64,000 nt of DNA from Flavobacterium psychrophilum (GTDB lineage Bacteria; Bacteroidota; Bacteroidia; Flavobacteriales; Flavobacteriaceae), in NCBI GenBank assembly GCA_945860385.1, contig CAMAQD010000009.1:1-64000 (forward strand). Reading direction: 5' to 3'. Made by a program: the position numbers and the translations under genes. Shown here one piece after another: positions 55,368 to 64,000 of the stretch (positions are counted from its first letter, which is position 1; each line of letters opens with the position of its first letter). The notes under the pieces were generated by a model. It saw only the letters and a program-made list of their open reading frames with translations, did no database searches and was not told the origin of the DNA.

Positions 55368-56474
55368 ATGATACAAAACACAATCATTTCGAATTATTGC
55401 AAAAGGCAAATAAACATATTTATAAGCGGTTTAATACTGTGTGCATTTGTTTTAATTTCCTGTAGTTCTGACAGTGGTTCTTCTGGAGGAGGAGGCACGG
55501 GGACTAATAATACTCCTTCTAATTTAGTGGTTACAGCAGTAGTTGTTGGTACAAGTGTACAAAATCCAAATGGCGATGGTAGCGGAATGGTAAACTTTAA
55601 TATTAGTGCCACAAATGCAACTTTGTATAAAATATTACTTGGAAATGGTGAAATAAAAGAGATTACAAATGGAGTTTTAACTTATACTTATACGGCATCG
55701 GGTACTAATACTTATACCGTATATATATCTGCATATAATGGATCCAAATTTGTGAGCACTTCCATTTCTGTAACTTTGTATGTTGCTCCTACTGCACTCT
55801 GGTCGGACGAATTCAATACTGATGGAGCTCCCAACAGCTCAAATTGGGGTTATGATTTAGGAGCTGGAGGCTGGGGTAATAATGAAGCTCAATATTATAC
55901 CAATCGAGCTGAAAATGTAATTGTTTCGAGTGGAACATTAAAGATAAAGACTTTAAAAGAAAGTTATCAGGGAAGTAACTATACTTCTGCAAGAATTCTC
56001 TCAAAAGGCAAATTCTCTATCAAATATGGGAAAGTTGAAATTAGAGCAAAACTGCCTTCAGGCGGAGGTACTTGGCCAGCATTATGGATGCTCGGCGATA
56101 ATATTGATTCCGTTAGTTGGCCAGCATGCGGAGAAATTGATATAATGGAACATATCGGAAATCAGCTTAATAAAATTTACGGAACGCTTCATTATCCAGG
56201 TCGTTCTGGAGGGTCCGCCGATGGAGCAACTATAAATATTTCAAACGCCACAACTGAATTTCACATATACTCATTAGATTGGCGTGCAGATTCAATTAAG
56301 TTTTATGTTGACAATCAATTGTTCAAAACCTTTGTGAATTCAGCAAATGTGCCTTTCAATCAGAAATTTTTCTTGATAATGAATTGTGCCATTGGAGGAA
56401 ATTTTGGAGGGTCAATCGATCCAAATTTTGTTTCTTCAACTTTCGAAGTTGATTATATAAGAGTTTATAATTAA
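55368..56474 (+). CDS. GH16 beta-glucanase (laminarinase-like) lipoprotein
   Basis: This 368-residue lipoprotein (Cys 32 in LISC) starts with a Ser/Gly linker and a PKD-like module (about 48-140, QNPNGDGSGMVNF). The GH16 domain (about 145-368) begins LWSDEFNTDGAPNSSNWGYDLG. The catalytic signature is GEIDIMEH with Glu 256, Asp 258 and Glu 261, preceded by WPALWMLG. The motif suits a beta-1,3(4)-glucanase, so laminarin is the likely substrate. The domain ends FEVDYIRVYN, as is usual. It shares its N-terminal module with the preceding binding protein. Confidence 0.9.
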   Translation: MIQNTIISNYCKRQINIFISGLILCAFVLISCSSDSGSSGGGGTGTNNTPSNLVVTAVVVGTSVQNPNGDGSGMVNFNISATNATLYKILLGNGEIKEITNGVLTYTYTASGTNTYTVYISAYNGSKFVSTSISVTLYVAPTALWSDEFNTDGAPNSSNWGYDLGAGGWGNNEAQYYTNRAENVIVSSGTLKIKTLKESYQGSNYTSARILSKGKFSIKYGKVEIRAKLPSGGGTWPALWMLGDNIDSVSWPACGEIDIMEHIGNQLNKIYGTLHYPGRSGGSADGATINISNATTEFHIYSLDWRADSIKFYVDNQLFKTFVNSANVPFNQKFFLIMNCAIGGNFGGSIDPNFVSSTFEVDYIRVYN

Positions 56475-56500
56475 TTTTTTTGGTTAGTTAGCTTTTCATT

Positions 56501-56530
56501 ATTGCTTCTGTTTGAGCTAACAGAAGCAAT
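56501..56530. terminator. Hairpin between the GH16 and phosphoesterase-fold genes
   Basis: ATTGCTTCTGTT pairs perfectly with AACAGAAGCAAT around six bases. A second small hairpin follows, with seven T. It could end the GH16 transcript, but the T tract is 10 bases away. Confidence 0.5.
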
Positions 56531-56597
56531 ATTGAAAACAATTTTTTTAAAAATCAATAATTGTTTTCCATTTTTCAATCGCTTTTACTTTATTCTA

Positions 56598-57431
56598 ATG
56601 AAATATTTATTGGCAGTAATGGGACTATTTTTTCTCTTTTTAGGGAATGCACAATCAATAAAGTTAATGACTTACAACATCCGTTTAGATGTTGAAAGTG
56701 ATGGAGAAAATAGATGGTCCAATCGAAAAGATTTTTTTACTTCACAAATACAGTTTTACGAACCCGATATTTTTGGCGTTCAAGAAGCAAAACCAAATCA
56801 AGTAATTGACATTGCAACGGCGCTTTCTGCTTATAATTATATAGGAATTGGCAGAGAGGGTGTTGGTCAGGGCGAATCTTCAAATATTTATTATAAAAAA
56901 GATCGTTTTGAAGTACTAAAAAGCAATACTTTTTGGCTTTCAGAAACTCCAGATATTATTTCCAAAGGATGGGATGCTGCTTTCAATAGAGTTTGTACGT
57001 ATGCCTTATTCAAAGATTTGAAAACAAAAAAGACCTTCTGGGTTTTTAATACACATTTAGATCACATGGGAGAATTGGCCAAAACAAATGGTATTCTGCT
57101 TATTCTTTCGAAAATTGCAGCATTAAATACCAAAAACGATACGACAATTTTCATGGGTGATTTTAATTCTAAACCCACAGATAATAGAATCATAGCGCTA
57201 AAAAAAGTGATGGATGATACTAGAGACATTTCTGAAACTAAACCTTTTGGATCATTGGGAACTTTTAATGGTTTTAAACATAATGAGCCCGTAAAGGATC
57301 GCATAGATTATATCTTTATTTCAAAAAAAAGCAACTTCAAGGTTAAAAAACACGCCGTTTTAAGCGATTCAAAAGATTTAAGATATCCATCCGATCATTT
57401 GCCGGTTTACACGGAAATAAGTTATAAATAG
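56598..57431 (+). CDS. Secreted endonuclease/exonuclease/phosphatase-fold protein
   Basis: From ATG 56598 this is a 277-residue protein with a signal peptide (about 1-19, ending GNAQ). It shows the metal-dependent phosphoesterase fold: MTYNIRLD, IFGVQEAKPNQ with Glu 63, FNTHLDHMG, MGDFNSKP and SDHLPVYTEI near the end. That fold covers nucleases, sphingomyelinases and inositol or sugar phosphatases. Its place between GH16 and GH30 in the PUL suggests it removes a phosphate or processes phosphorylated glycan or lipid, but this is inference. The longer frame from 56502 lacks a plausible signal. Confidence 0.85.
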   Translation: MKYLLAVMGLFFLFLGNAQSIKLMTYNIRLDVESDGENRWSNRKDFFTSQIQFYEPDIFGVQEAKPNQVIDIATALSAYNYIGIGREGVGQGESSNIYYKKDRFEVLKSNTFWLSETPDIISKGWDAAFNRVCTYALFKDLKTKKTFWVFNTHLDHMGELAKTNGILLILSKIAALNTKNDTTIFMGDFNSKPTDNRIIALKKVMDDTRDISETKPFGSLGTFNGFKHNEPVKDRIDYIFISKKSNFKVKKHAVLSDSKDLRYPSDHLPVYTEISYK

Positions 57432-57441
57432 AACAAATAAA

Positions 57442-58896
57442 ATGAACAAAATAAAAAAAATAATGAAATATTTTCTTTTAGCAGTAGCCGCTAGTCTTAT
57501 CTCTAATTGCTCCTCAGGTGGAGAAACAAATCCAGCCCCAAAGCCAACTCCGCCTCCCGTGACAACCAATGAAGTGGATTTTTGGTTGACAAAAGGAGAT
57601 CAATCGGTACTACTCAATAGACAAACTGCCGTTTTGGCATTTGGTACAACTTTTAATAGCTTCCCAAATATTGAAATCGATGATACCAAAACTTTTCAAA
57701 CTGTCGATGGTTTCGGCTACACACTTACTGGAGGAAGTGCGGAAGTTATTAATCAATTAACGGCTGTCAAAAAGCAGGAATTATTACAAGAGTTATTTGG
57801 ATCCGGCGAAAATTCAATTGGCATAAGTTATTTACGTGTGAGCATTGGAGCATCGGATTTAAACGCAGCGCCATTTTCCTATGATGATATGCCGATAGGA
57901 CAAACTGATGTAAATCTGACTAGCTTTAGTTTGGCTGCAGACATGACTAATTTGATACCAGTTCTAAAATCAATATTAGTAATAAATCCAAATATAAAAA
58001 TAATGGCCACACCTTGGTCTCCTCCAGTTTGGATGAAGGACAATAATAGCTTCATCGGCGGAAGCCTGCAGCCCCAATACTATGGCGTGTACGCTCAATA
58101 TTTTGTGAAATACATCCAAAAAATGAAAGCGGAAGGTATTACAATTGATGCGATTTGCCCACAAAACGAACCCTTGAATCCGGGAAATAATCCAAGTCTT
58201 TTGATGACGGCAAATCAACAAGCGGAATTCATCAAAAATAGTTTAGGCCCCGCTTTTCAAACAGCTGGACTAAACACCAAAATTATTATTTATGATCATA
58301 ATTGTGACAGGACAGATTATCCAATTGCAGTTTTGATTGATACTGGAGCAAATCCCTTTATAGATGGCTCTGCTTTTCACTTATATGGGGGTGACATTAG
58401 TGCTTTATCAACGGTTCACAATACATTTCCCAATAAAAATGTTTATTTTACAGAACAATGGACTTCCTCTCAGGGTGATTTTGGAGGGGATCTTAAATGG
58501 CATTTAAAAAATGTTGTGATAGGTTCAATGCGCAATTGGAGTAAAATAGCACTCGAATGGAATTTAGCCAACAATGCTTCATTTGGCCCTCATACACCTG
58601 GCGGATGTACTCAATGCAAAGGTGCTTTAACAGTTAACAGTTCAGATAGTGTTGTTAGAAACGTAGCCTATTACATCATTGCTCACGCATCAAAATTTGT
58701 TCCTGCAGGTTCAATAAGAATTGGTAGTACTCTTCAGGGAAATCTCAGTAATGTAGCATTTAAAACACCTGCGGGAAAAATAGCCGTAATAGTAGTAAAT
58801 GATGGAAATACAAATGAAATATTCAACATTAAAATGAATGGGCAATGGTTTACTACCTCATTAACAAGCGGCTCGGTCGGAACGTATGTGTTTTAG
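57442..58896 (+). CDS. GH30 glycoside hydrolase lipoprotein
   Basis: This is a 484-residue GH30 enzyme with a lipoprotein signal (Cys 23 in ISNC) and a Pro-rich linker (about 29-40). The catalytic acid/base is Glu 243 in CPQNEPLNPG and the nucleophile Glu 338 in YFTEQW. VDGFGYTLTGGSAEVIN starts the barrel, and the C-terminal beta domain ends the protein. GH30 includes beta-1,6-glucanases and glucosylceramidases. The laminarin-type PUL favours beta-1,6-glucanase. It starts 10 bases after the phosphoesterase-fold gene. Confidence 0.9.
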   Translation: MNKIKKIMKYFLLAVAASLISNCSSGGETNPAPKPTPPPVTTNEVDFWLTKGDQSVLLNRQTAVLAFGTTFNSFPNIEIDDTKTFQTVDGFGYTLTGGSAEVINQLTAVKKQELLQELFGSGENSIGISYLRVSIGASDLNAAPFSYDDMPIGQTDVNLTSFSLAADMTNLIPVLKSILVINPNIKIMATPWSPPVWMKDNNSFIGGSLQPQYYGVYAQYFVKYIQKMKAEGITIDAICPQNEPLNPGNNPSLLMTANQQAEFIKNSLGPAFQTAGLNTKIIIYDHNCDRTDYPIAVLIDTGANPFIDGSAFHLYGGDISALSTVHNTFPNKNVYFTEQWTSSQGDFGGDLKWHLKNVVIGSMRNWSKIALEWNLANNASFGPHTPGGCTQCKGALTVNSSDSVVRNVAYYIIAHASKFVPAGSIRIGSTLQGNLSNVAFKTPAGKIAVIVVNDGNTNEIFNIKMNGQWFTTSLTSGSVGTYVF

Positions 58897-58982
58897 AAAA
58901 TAAAACACTTCCTTTAAACAAATTTTAAATCAAAATTCAGCAATATATTTCGAAGAAAATAAAGATAACCATCCAATAAATT

Positions 58983-60440
58983 ATGAAGACAACTATTTCG
59001 GCACTGATTTTACTCATTACATTTAGTGCATTTTCACAGCAAAAAAGCAAAACACAATCAAAACCTTTTTCCGTGACTGGCAAAACGGTTATGGTTTACA
59101 GCTCGGCCGACAGTACCAATTTAAGAATCACGAATACGGACAATTTAAAATTTTCTATTTTAAAACAACCTCTCGAAACTCAGACTTGTGTGTTTGTAGA
59201 TCCCAACAAAACCTTTCAAACTTTTCTTGGAATCGGTGGTGCCATTACAGATGCCAGTGCTGAAGTTTTTGCTAAATTGTCCAAAGAAAAACAACAAGAA
59301 TTTTTAAATGCCTATTATAGTAAAGACAAAGGAATAGGGTATTCGCTCATTCGAACCAACATTCACAGTTGCGATTTCAGCAGCGATATGTATACTTATG
59401 TCGCCGAAGGTGATGCAGCATTAAAGACTTTTTCTATTGACCACGACAAAAAATTCAAAATCCCTTTGATTAAAAGAGCAACGGAAACTGCTGGCGGAAA
59501 AATAACATTATATGCAAGCCCTTGGAGTCCGCCTGCTTTTATGAAAGACACTAAAAACATGCTAAAAGGCGGAAAATTATTGCCTGAATTTTATCAATCT
59601 TGGGCCAATTATTATGTGAAATTCATCAATAGTTATCAAAAAGAAGGCATTCCCGTTTGGGGATTGACGGTGCAAAACGAACCAATGGCGACACAAACTT
59701 GGGAATCTTGCATTTATACCGCCGAAGAAGAGCGTGATTTCTTGAAAAATTATCTTGGACCAACATTGTCAAAAGCAGGACTTGGCGACAAAAAAATCAC
59801 TGTTTGGGATCACAATCGAGATTTGATGACTCAAAGAGCCACAACGATTCTCGACGATCCCGAAGCCAATAAATATGTTTGGGGCGTTGGATTTCATTGG
59901 TATGAAACTTGGACTGGCGGTTTGCCAATGTTTGAAAATGTAGGTGCAGTCAAAGAATTGTACCCCAACAAAAATTTACTTTTTACTGAAGGATGTAATG
60001 AAAAATTCGATGCCAGTAAATATCAACTTTGGACAAATGGTGAACGTTATGGCAAATCTATGATCAATGATTTCAACAACGGAACCGTAGGCTGGACAGA
60101 TTGGAACATTCTTTTGGATGAGAAAGGTGGTCCCAATCACGTAGGTAACTTTTGCTTCGCACCTATTCATGCTGACACTAAAACAGGAGAATTAATATAT
60201 ACTCCATCTTATTATTTTATTGGACATTTTTCTAAATTTATTGGTAAAGATGCTAAAAGAATTAGCACGATGACCAGTCGAAGCCAACTCATTTCGACTT
60301 CGTTTTTAAACCAAGACGGAAAGGTAATAACGGTTGTTATGAATCAAAGCAACAAAAAAGTAGTTTATAATTTGTGCGTTGGAACAAACACAACCGAAAT
60401 CTCGATTTTGCCACACGCTATTCAAACATTGGTCTATTAA
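58983..60440 (+). CDS. GH30 glycoside hydrolase, secreted
   Basis: This is a second GH30 (485 residues) with an ordinary signal peptide (about 1-19, ending FSQ) instead of a lipobox. Acid/base Glu 233 lies in TVQNEPMATQTWES and nucleophile Glu 336 in LFTEGC. The barrel opens LGIGGAITDASAEVFAKL and the C-terminal beta domain ends SILPHAIQTLVY. It differs clearly from the first GH30 in sequence around both catalytic residues, so it is probably not a recent duplicate. Soluble export to the periplasm would suit work on imported oligosaccharides, perhaps as beta-glucosidase. Confidence 0.9.
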   Translation: MKTTISALILLITFSAFSQQKSKTQSKPFSVTGKTVMVYSSADSTNLRITNTDNLKFSILKQPLETQTCVFVDPNKTFQTFLGIGGAITDASAEVFAKLSKEKQQEFLNAYYSKDKGIGYSLIRTNIHSCDFSSDMYTYVAEGDAALKTFSIDHDKKFKIPLIKRATETAGGKITLYASPWSPPAFMKDTKNMLKGGKLLPEFYQSWANYYVKFINSYQKEGIPVWGLTVQNEPMATQTWESCIYTAEEERDFLKNYLGPTLSKAGLGDKKITVWDHNRDLMTQRATTILDDPEANKYVWGVGFHWYETWTGGLPMFENVGAVKELYPNKNLLFTEGCNEKFDASKYQLWTNGERYGKSMINDFNNGTVGWTDWNILLDEKGGPNHVGNFCFAPIHADTKTGELIYTPSYYFIGHFSKFIGKDAKRISTMTSRSQLISTSFLNQDGKVITVVMNQSNKKVVYNLCVGTNTTEISILPHAIQTLVY

Positions 60441-60509
60441 TGCATTGGAAGCCATATTCTAAAAGTTGTTTGATAAAATGACCTCTAAATTTCTATATAA
60501 TTAATTGAA

Positions 60510-62243
60510 ATGAAAAAAATAATTCTGACCTTTTCTATATGCTTTTCTTTGGCTTCGTTTGGTCAAGGTTTTTTACAAAGAAATGGACAAAATATTGTTG
60601 ATGGAAACGACAAAAATTTAGTTTTGCGTGGTTTGGGATTAGGCGGATGGATGATTCAGGAAGGATATATGATTCAAGCAGGCGCTTTTGCTGGGCCGCA
60701 ATATAAAATCAAAGAAAAAATAACGGATTTAATTGGAGTCGAAAACACGGAGGAATTCTATAAAACTTACAAAGCAAATGGAATCACAAAAAGAGATATA
60801 GATTCACTAGCGGCTTGGGGGTTCAACTCCATTCGTTTGCCAATGCACTACAATTTATACACTCCTGCTATCGAAAATGAAAAAGACGGCCAAATTACTT
60901 GGTTGGACGAGGGTTTTACAATGACCGATAATTTACTAAAATGGTGTGCCGAAAATAAAATATATTTAATTCTAGATTTACATGCTGCTCCCGGCGGACA
61001 AGGCAAAGATGCGGCCATTTCTGATTATGACGCGTCCAAACCTTCGCTGTGGGAAAGTACAGCAAATCAGGATAAGATGGTAGCGCTTTGGAAAAAATTA
61101 GCAGCACGCTATAAAAATGATCCTTGGATTGGAGGCTACGATATCGTCAATGAACCCAATTGGAATTTCACCGGAACTAACCCAAACGGATGTGACGAAA
61201 AGTCGAATGCTCCTCTAAAAGCTTTACTCGTAAGAATTACAAATGCGATTCGTGCAATCGATTCCAACCATCTAATTTTTATTGAAGGGAATTGCTGGGG
61301 GAACAATTATAATGGTATTTTTCCTTTGTGGGATGAAAATATGGCGTTAAGCTTTCATAAATATTGGAATACAAATGATCAAGCTTCAATTCAAACGATG
61401 TTGGATTATCGAACTCAATACAATGTGCCAATTTGGTTAGGTGAAAGCGGAGAAAATTCGAATGTTTGGTTTAAAGAAGCGATTTCATTAGTTGAAAAAA
61501 ATAATATTGGTTGGGCTTTTTGGCCAATGAAAAAAATTGAAAATATTGCTGGAGTAACTTCTGTCACTAAACCTCCTGAATACGATCAAATACTCCACTA
61601 TTGGAAAAATGGAGGAACGAAACCCACCAGTAAATTTTCACAAAAAACCTTAATGAAAATTGCGGATAGTTATAAAATGGAGAATGTAACCGTGAAACCA
61701 GATGTGATTGATGCTATGTTCCGTCAAGTGAAAACTAATGACACTAAGCCTTATAAAAAACACATCTTGCCAGCATTAGTGTTCGCAACAGAATATGATT
61801 TAGGAACAAATGGCTTTGCCTATTCTGATAAAGATGTAGTAAATTATGACGGGACAAAATTTACGCGTTGGAATAAAGGAAACCTAATGAGAAACGATGG
61901 TGTTGATATTGTAGCCTGCACGGATCAGATAACCAACGGTTTTCATGTTTCTTTCATTGAAGATGGAGAATGGTTGCAATTTACTGTTGATGTGAAAGAT
62001 CAAAATGTATTCGATGTTGCCATTCGTTATTCAAGTGAAAAAACTGGAGGAAAATTGTATTTGGAACAAGACGGAAAGAAAATTTCACAAACAATCGACC
62101 TTATATCAACTGGTGGATTAACAATTTGGAAAACAATTCTACTCAAAAATGTTACTCTCAAAAAAGGAAACAATAAAGTACGCGTACATTTTGTAGGAGG
62201 AAATTACAATCTAAACTATCTAGAATTTAAAATTTCCAGATAA
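60510..62243 (+). CDS. GH5 glycoside hydrolase with CBM6-like C-terminal domain
   Basis: This is a 577-residue secreted protein with a signal peptide (about 1-20, MKKIILTFSICFSLASFGQG). The GH5 barrel (about 25-375) contains the acid/base Glu 215 in YDIVNEPNW and nucleophile Glu 312 in IWLGESGEN, with WGFNSIRLPMHYNLY upstream. Residues about 435-577 form a CBM6-like beta-sandwich (GEWLQFTVDVKDQNVFDVAIRY closing YLEFKISR). Exo-beta-1,3-glucanase-like specificity is probable but the subfamily cannot be set by eye. It is the last gene of the PUL; the 161 bases after it show no strong terminator. Confidence 0.88.
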   Translation: MKKIILTFSICFSLASFGQGFLQRNGQNIVDGNDKNLVLRGLGLGGWMIQEGYMIQAGAFAGPQYKIKEKITDLIGVENTEEFYKTYKANGITKRDIDSLAAWGFNSIRLPMHYNLYTPAIENEKDGQITWLDEGFTMTDNLLKWCAENKIYLILDLHAAPGGQGKDAAISDYDASKPSLWESTANQDKMVALWKKLAARYKNDPWIGGYDIVNEPNWNFTGTNPNGCDEKSNAPLKALLVRITNAIRAIDSNHLIFIEGNCWGNNYNGIFPLWDENMALSFHKYWNTNDQASIQTMLDYRTQYNVPIWLGESGENSNVWFKEAISLVEKNNIGWAFWPMKKIENIAGVTSVTKPPEYDQILHYWKNGGTKPTSKFSQKTLMKIADSYKMENVTVKPDVIDAMFRQVKTNDTKPYKKHILPALVFATEYDLGTNGFAYSDKDVVNYDGTKFTRWNKGNLMRNDGVDIVACTDQITNGFHVSFIEDGEWLQFTVDVKDQNVFDVAIRYSSEKTGGKLYLEQDGKKISQTIDLISTGGLTIWKTILLKNVTLKKGNNKVRVHFVGGNYNLNYLEFKISR

Positions 62244-62404
62244 AATTCTTAAATCAAAATAGGTTTACTTTAATTTTAGTTAGCTCCAAACCTTCCTTGA
62301 TTTTGTCGGATGTTTTTATGGAGTAATAATTGAAAACAATTCAAATTTAGGCTTCTTAAGGAAAGCTATGGAACGAATATTAAATTCCATATACAGTTTG
62401 CTTT

Positions 62405-63403
62405 TTACAAGGAGTTTCTGAGGATTAAATTACATTTGTTTTCTATTTGATCCTTTTGATTTTTTAAAATTATTTGGGCAAGAATTTTCCCCATAAGTTC
62501 AAAATTTGTTGAAATGGTAGTTATTCCGTTTTCGACAATTTTTTTTAGAGGGGTTTCATTATAAGAGATAACACCAAAGTCATTTCCTAATCTTAGATTC
62601 TGGAGTTTCGATTTTTCTATAACTTGAACTAAATCTCTATCGTTTGGAATAATGTAAACTTCTCCTTTTTTTATTTCTCTGTTATTAAATTCTGTAATAA
62701 CGTCATAGTAAAAACCAAAATCTTTACAAAAATTCTCAAAGCCAATTTTCATGCCTAGTGGTTCCCTAAATCCAGGAAAAATTAAGATTATATTTTGGTA
62801 TTTGTTCAGTTTGTTTTTTCCTAATACTAAGCAATTATAGATGTCTTTTTGATGGTTTTGGTATATTGCCGGAAAGGATTTTAACTCTGGATTTGTTTGG
62901 TCTAAAATATAAACTTCATTTACTGGTAGGGTTTTTATCGCTGATGTTGCTCCAACTAAATTTGTAGGCATTATGATGTATTTGGTGTAATTGCCATTGC
63001 TGTCATCAATAAGTTTTTGAAAAACTTTGGAATTGAAATGATGGAAATAAATATCAACCTGAACACCCTTTCCAACATTAATTAAGAAAGAATTATATAG
63101 GTCTTCTTTGAAGCTGTTTAGTTCATCGAAAAGTAAAAAAATACGTTGTTTTATATTGATTTCAGTGCTTTTTACATAATATCCCTTTCCAAGAATAGCG
63201 TAAATTATACCTCTTTTTTTAAGTTCTTCATAAGCTTGTAAAACGGTATCCCGTGACAAAGAAAACTCAAGGCAAACTTTGTTTATTGAAGGTAATTTTT
63301 CGTCTTTTTTTAAGCTCCCTTCTTCTATTGTTTTTTCAATTGAAGAGATGATTTGCTTGTATTTGGGAATGCCCTTATTACTGTGAATTTGTATGAATTT
63401 CAT
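62405..63403 (-). CDS. GntR-family transcriptional regulator with sugar-sensing domain
   Basis: This is a 332-residue regulator. Residues about 1-75 are a GntR winged helix (IPKYKQIISSIEKTIEEGSLKKDEKLPSINKVCLEFSLSRDTVLQAYEELKKRGIIY). Residues about 85-332 resemble a periplasmic-binding-protein/LacI-type sugar sensor (FLLFDELN, NDRDLVQVI, ISYNETPLKKI). It is divergent from galK over a 264-base spacer with two candidate operators. This GntR/LacI hybrid class controls sugar genes in Bacteroidetes. Galactose or its metabolites are likely effectors; control of the adjoining PUL is possible but unsupported. Confidence 0.85.
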   Translation of the reverse strand: MKFIQIHSNKGIPKYKQIISSIEKTIEEGSLKKDEKLPSINKVCLEFSLSRDTVLQAYEELKKRGIIYAILGKGYYVKSTEINIKQRIFLLFDELNSFKEDLYNSFLINVGKGVQVDIYFHHFNSKVFQKLIDDSNGNYTKYIIMPTNLVGATSAIKTLPVNEVYILDQTNPELKSFPAIYQNHQKDIYNCLVLGKNKLNKYQNIILIFPGFREPLGMKIGFENFCKDFGFYYDVITEFNNREIKKGEVYIIPNDRDLVQVIEKSKLQNLRLGNDFGVISYNETPLKKIVENGITTISTNFELMGKILAQIILKNQKDQIENKCNLILRNSL

Positions 63404-63437
63404 TAAATAATATATTTTTCGGCAATTTACAAAATAA

Positions 63438-63453
63438 ACTGGTGGGTACTGGT
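63438..63453. promoter_or_regulatory. Tandem ACTGGT repeats, candidate operator
   Basis: ACTGGT occurs twice in the same orientation, 10 bases apart (about one helical turn), 35 bases before the regulator start codon. It could bind the regulator itself (autoregulation) or control galK. Confidence 0.4.
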
Positions 63454-63622
63454 ATGTAAAAGTAAATAATTTGGATAAATTTGTTTTTCATAATTGGTAA
63501 AGAAATAATATAAATAAAACACATGTTACATTTTTTATAGATTATATTATGAAATCATATAGTTCTGATTCGATTATATATAAACTATTTAATCAAAAGT
63601 GTTTAAAATTTCAATTGATTTA

Positions 63623-63634
63623 AAACATATGTTT
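63623..63634. promoter_or_regulatory. Palindrome AAACATATGTTT upstream of galK
   Basis: This perfect 12-base palindrome lies 34 bases before the galK start. No clear -33/-7 pair is seen for galK. A dimeric regulator could bind here. Confidence 0.35.
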
Positions 63635-63667
63635 CAAAATAATTACTCCATATAAATACGCAAGATT

Positions 63668-64000
63668 ATGAATGAAATTTTAATTAAAAGCACTACCGAT
63701 TTTTTTCAGAAAACATTTAGTTCTGATGCTGACAAAGTAGTTTTGTCTCCAGGCAGAATAAACATCATTGGCGAGCATATCGATTATAATGACGGATTTG
63801 TTTTACCTGCTGCTATTGATAAGATTATTTGTTTTGCTTTCGAGAAAAACAAGTCGAATACTGCAAATATTCAGGCAATTGATTTGAACGAATCAGTAGC
63901 TATTGATGTTACAAAAGAGGTTGTCTTAAGCGATGTTGTCTGGACGAATTATTTGCGTGGAGTCTTGTTTCAGTTGAAATTGAAAGGCTATGAAATTGGA
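63668..64000 (+). CDS. galK: Galactokinase, N-terminal part, cut by the window end
   Basis: ATG 63668 opens a frame of 111 codons that runs off the window. It begins MNEILIKSTTDFFQKTF and contains the galactokinase signature PGRINIIGEHIDYNDGFVLP about residues 32-51. The kinase phosphorylates galactose in the Leloir pathway. It is divergent from the GntR-family regulator, which suggests that regulator controls it. The ATP-binding motif lies beyond the window. Confidence 0.9.
   Translation, partial: MNEILIKSTTDFFQKTFSSDADKVVLSPGRINIIGEHIDYNDGFVLPAAIDKIICFAFEKNKSNTANIQAIDLNESVAIDVTKEVVLSDVVWTNYLRGVLFQLKLKGYEIG

Noticed and set aside
56502..56597. Longer frame of the phosphoesterase-fold protein
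   Set aside because: It starts inside the hairpin at 56501 and lacks a signal peptide at its N terminus. ATG 56598 gives a clean one.

Overview
The window looks like chromosomal DNA of a gliding member of the Flavobacteriaceae, most likely Flavobacterium. The evidence is low G+C, Bacteroidetes-type promoters (TAnnTTTG at -7), an alternative complex III operon, type IX secretion and gliding genes (sprA, remB, porU, porV, gldJ) and a SusC/SusD polysaccharide utilization locus (PUL). I found no rRNA, tRNA, CRISPR array, transposase or integrase.

Layout. (1) 37-11683: respiratory chain, with alternative complex III (actA-F) followed by cytochrome c oxidase subunits II and I. These form a quinol-to-oxygen electron path that replaces complex III. 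(2) 12023-13192: an isolated secreted protein with a phage-virion-like C-terminal half, bracketed by two terminators sharing the same stem. (3) 13275-18925: housekeeping genes ruvB, queG, a CBS-domain protein, maeB and ruvA. (4) 18929-29930: sprA (type IX translocon), gcvH, a VanZ-like gene, deoC and remB. (5) 29931-36601: an intergenic stretch with inverted repeats, then an AsmA-like protein, miaE, a glycosyltransferase and an FAD oxidoreductase, followed by another repeat-rich spacer. (6) 36602-39860: pyruvate dehydrogenase E2 and E1-alpha and cytidine deaminase, all on the minus strand. (7) 39927-48214: porV and porU (minus), then gldJ and murF (plus). (8) 48587-62243: a beta-glucan PUL with SusC, SusD, two surface glycan-binding lipoproteins, a GH16, an endonuclease/exonuclease/phosphatase-fold protein, two GH30s and a GH5 with a CBM6-like tail. 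(9) 62405-64000: a GntR-type regulator with a sugar-sensing domain, divergent from a galactokinase gene cut by the window end.

The PUL most plausibly acts on mixed beta-1,3/1,6-glucan such as laminarin or fungal glucan. GH16 would cut the beta-1,3 backbone, the GH30s the beta-1,6 links, and GH5 would process oligosaccharides, with SusC/SusD importing the products. PorU and PorV process and attach cargo exported through SprA, while GldJ and RemB belong to the gliding machinery.

I found no wholly new multi-gene system. The points most worth following up are the orphan phage-like secreted protein, the phosphoesterase-fold protein inside the PUL, the module shared between a binding protein and the GH16, the apparently leaderless ruvB, the intergenic inverted-repeat families, and the candidate operators in front of galK.
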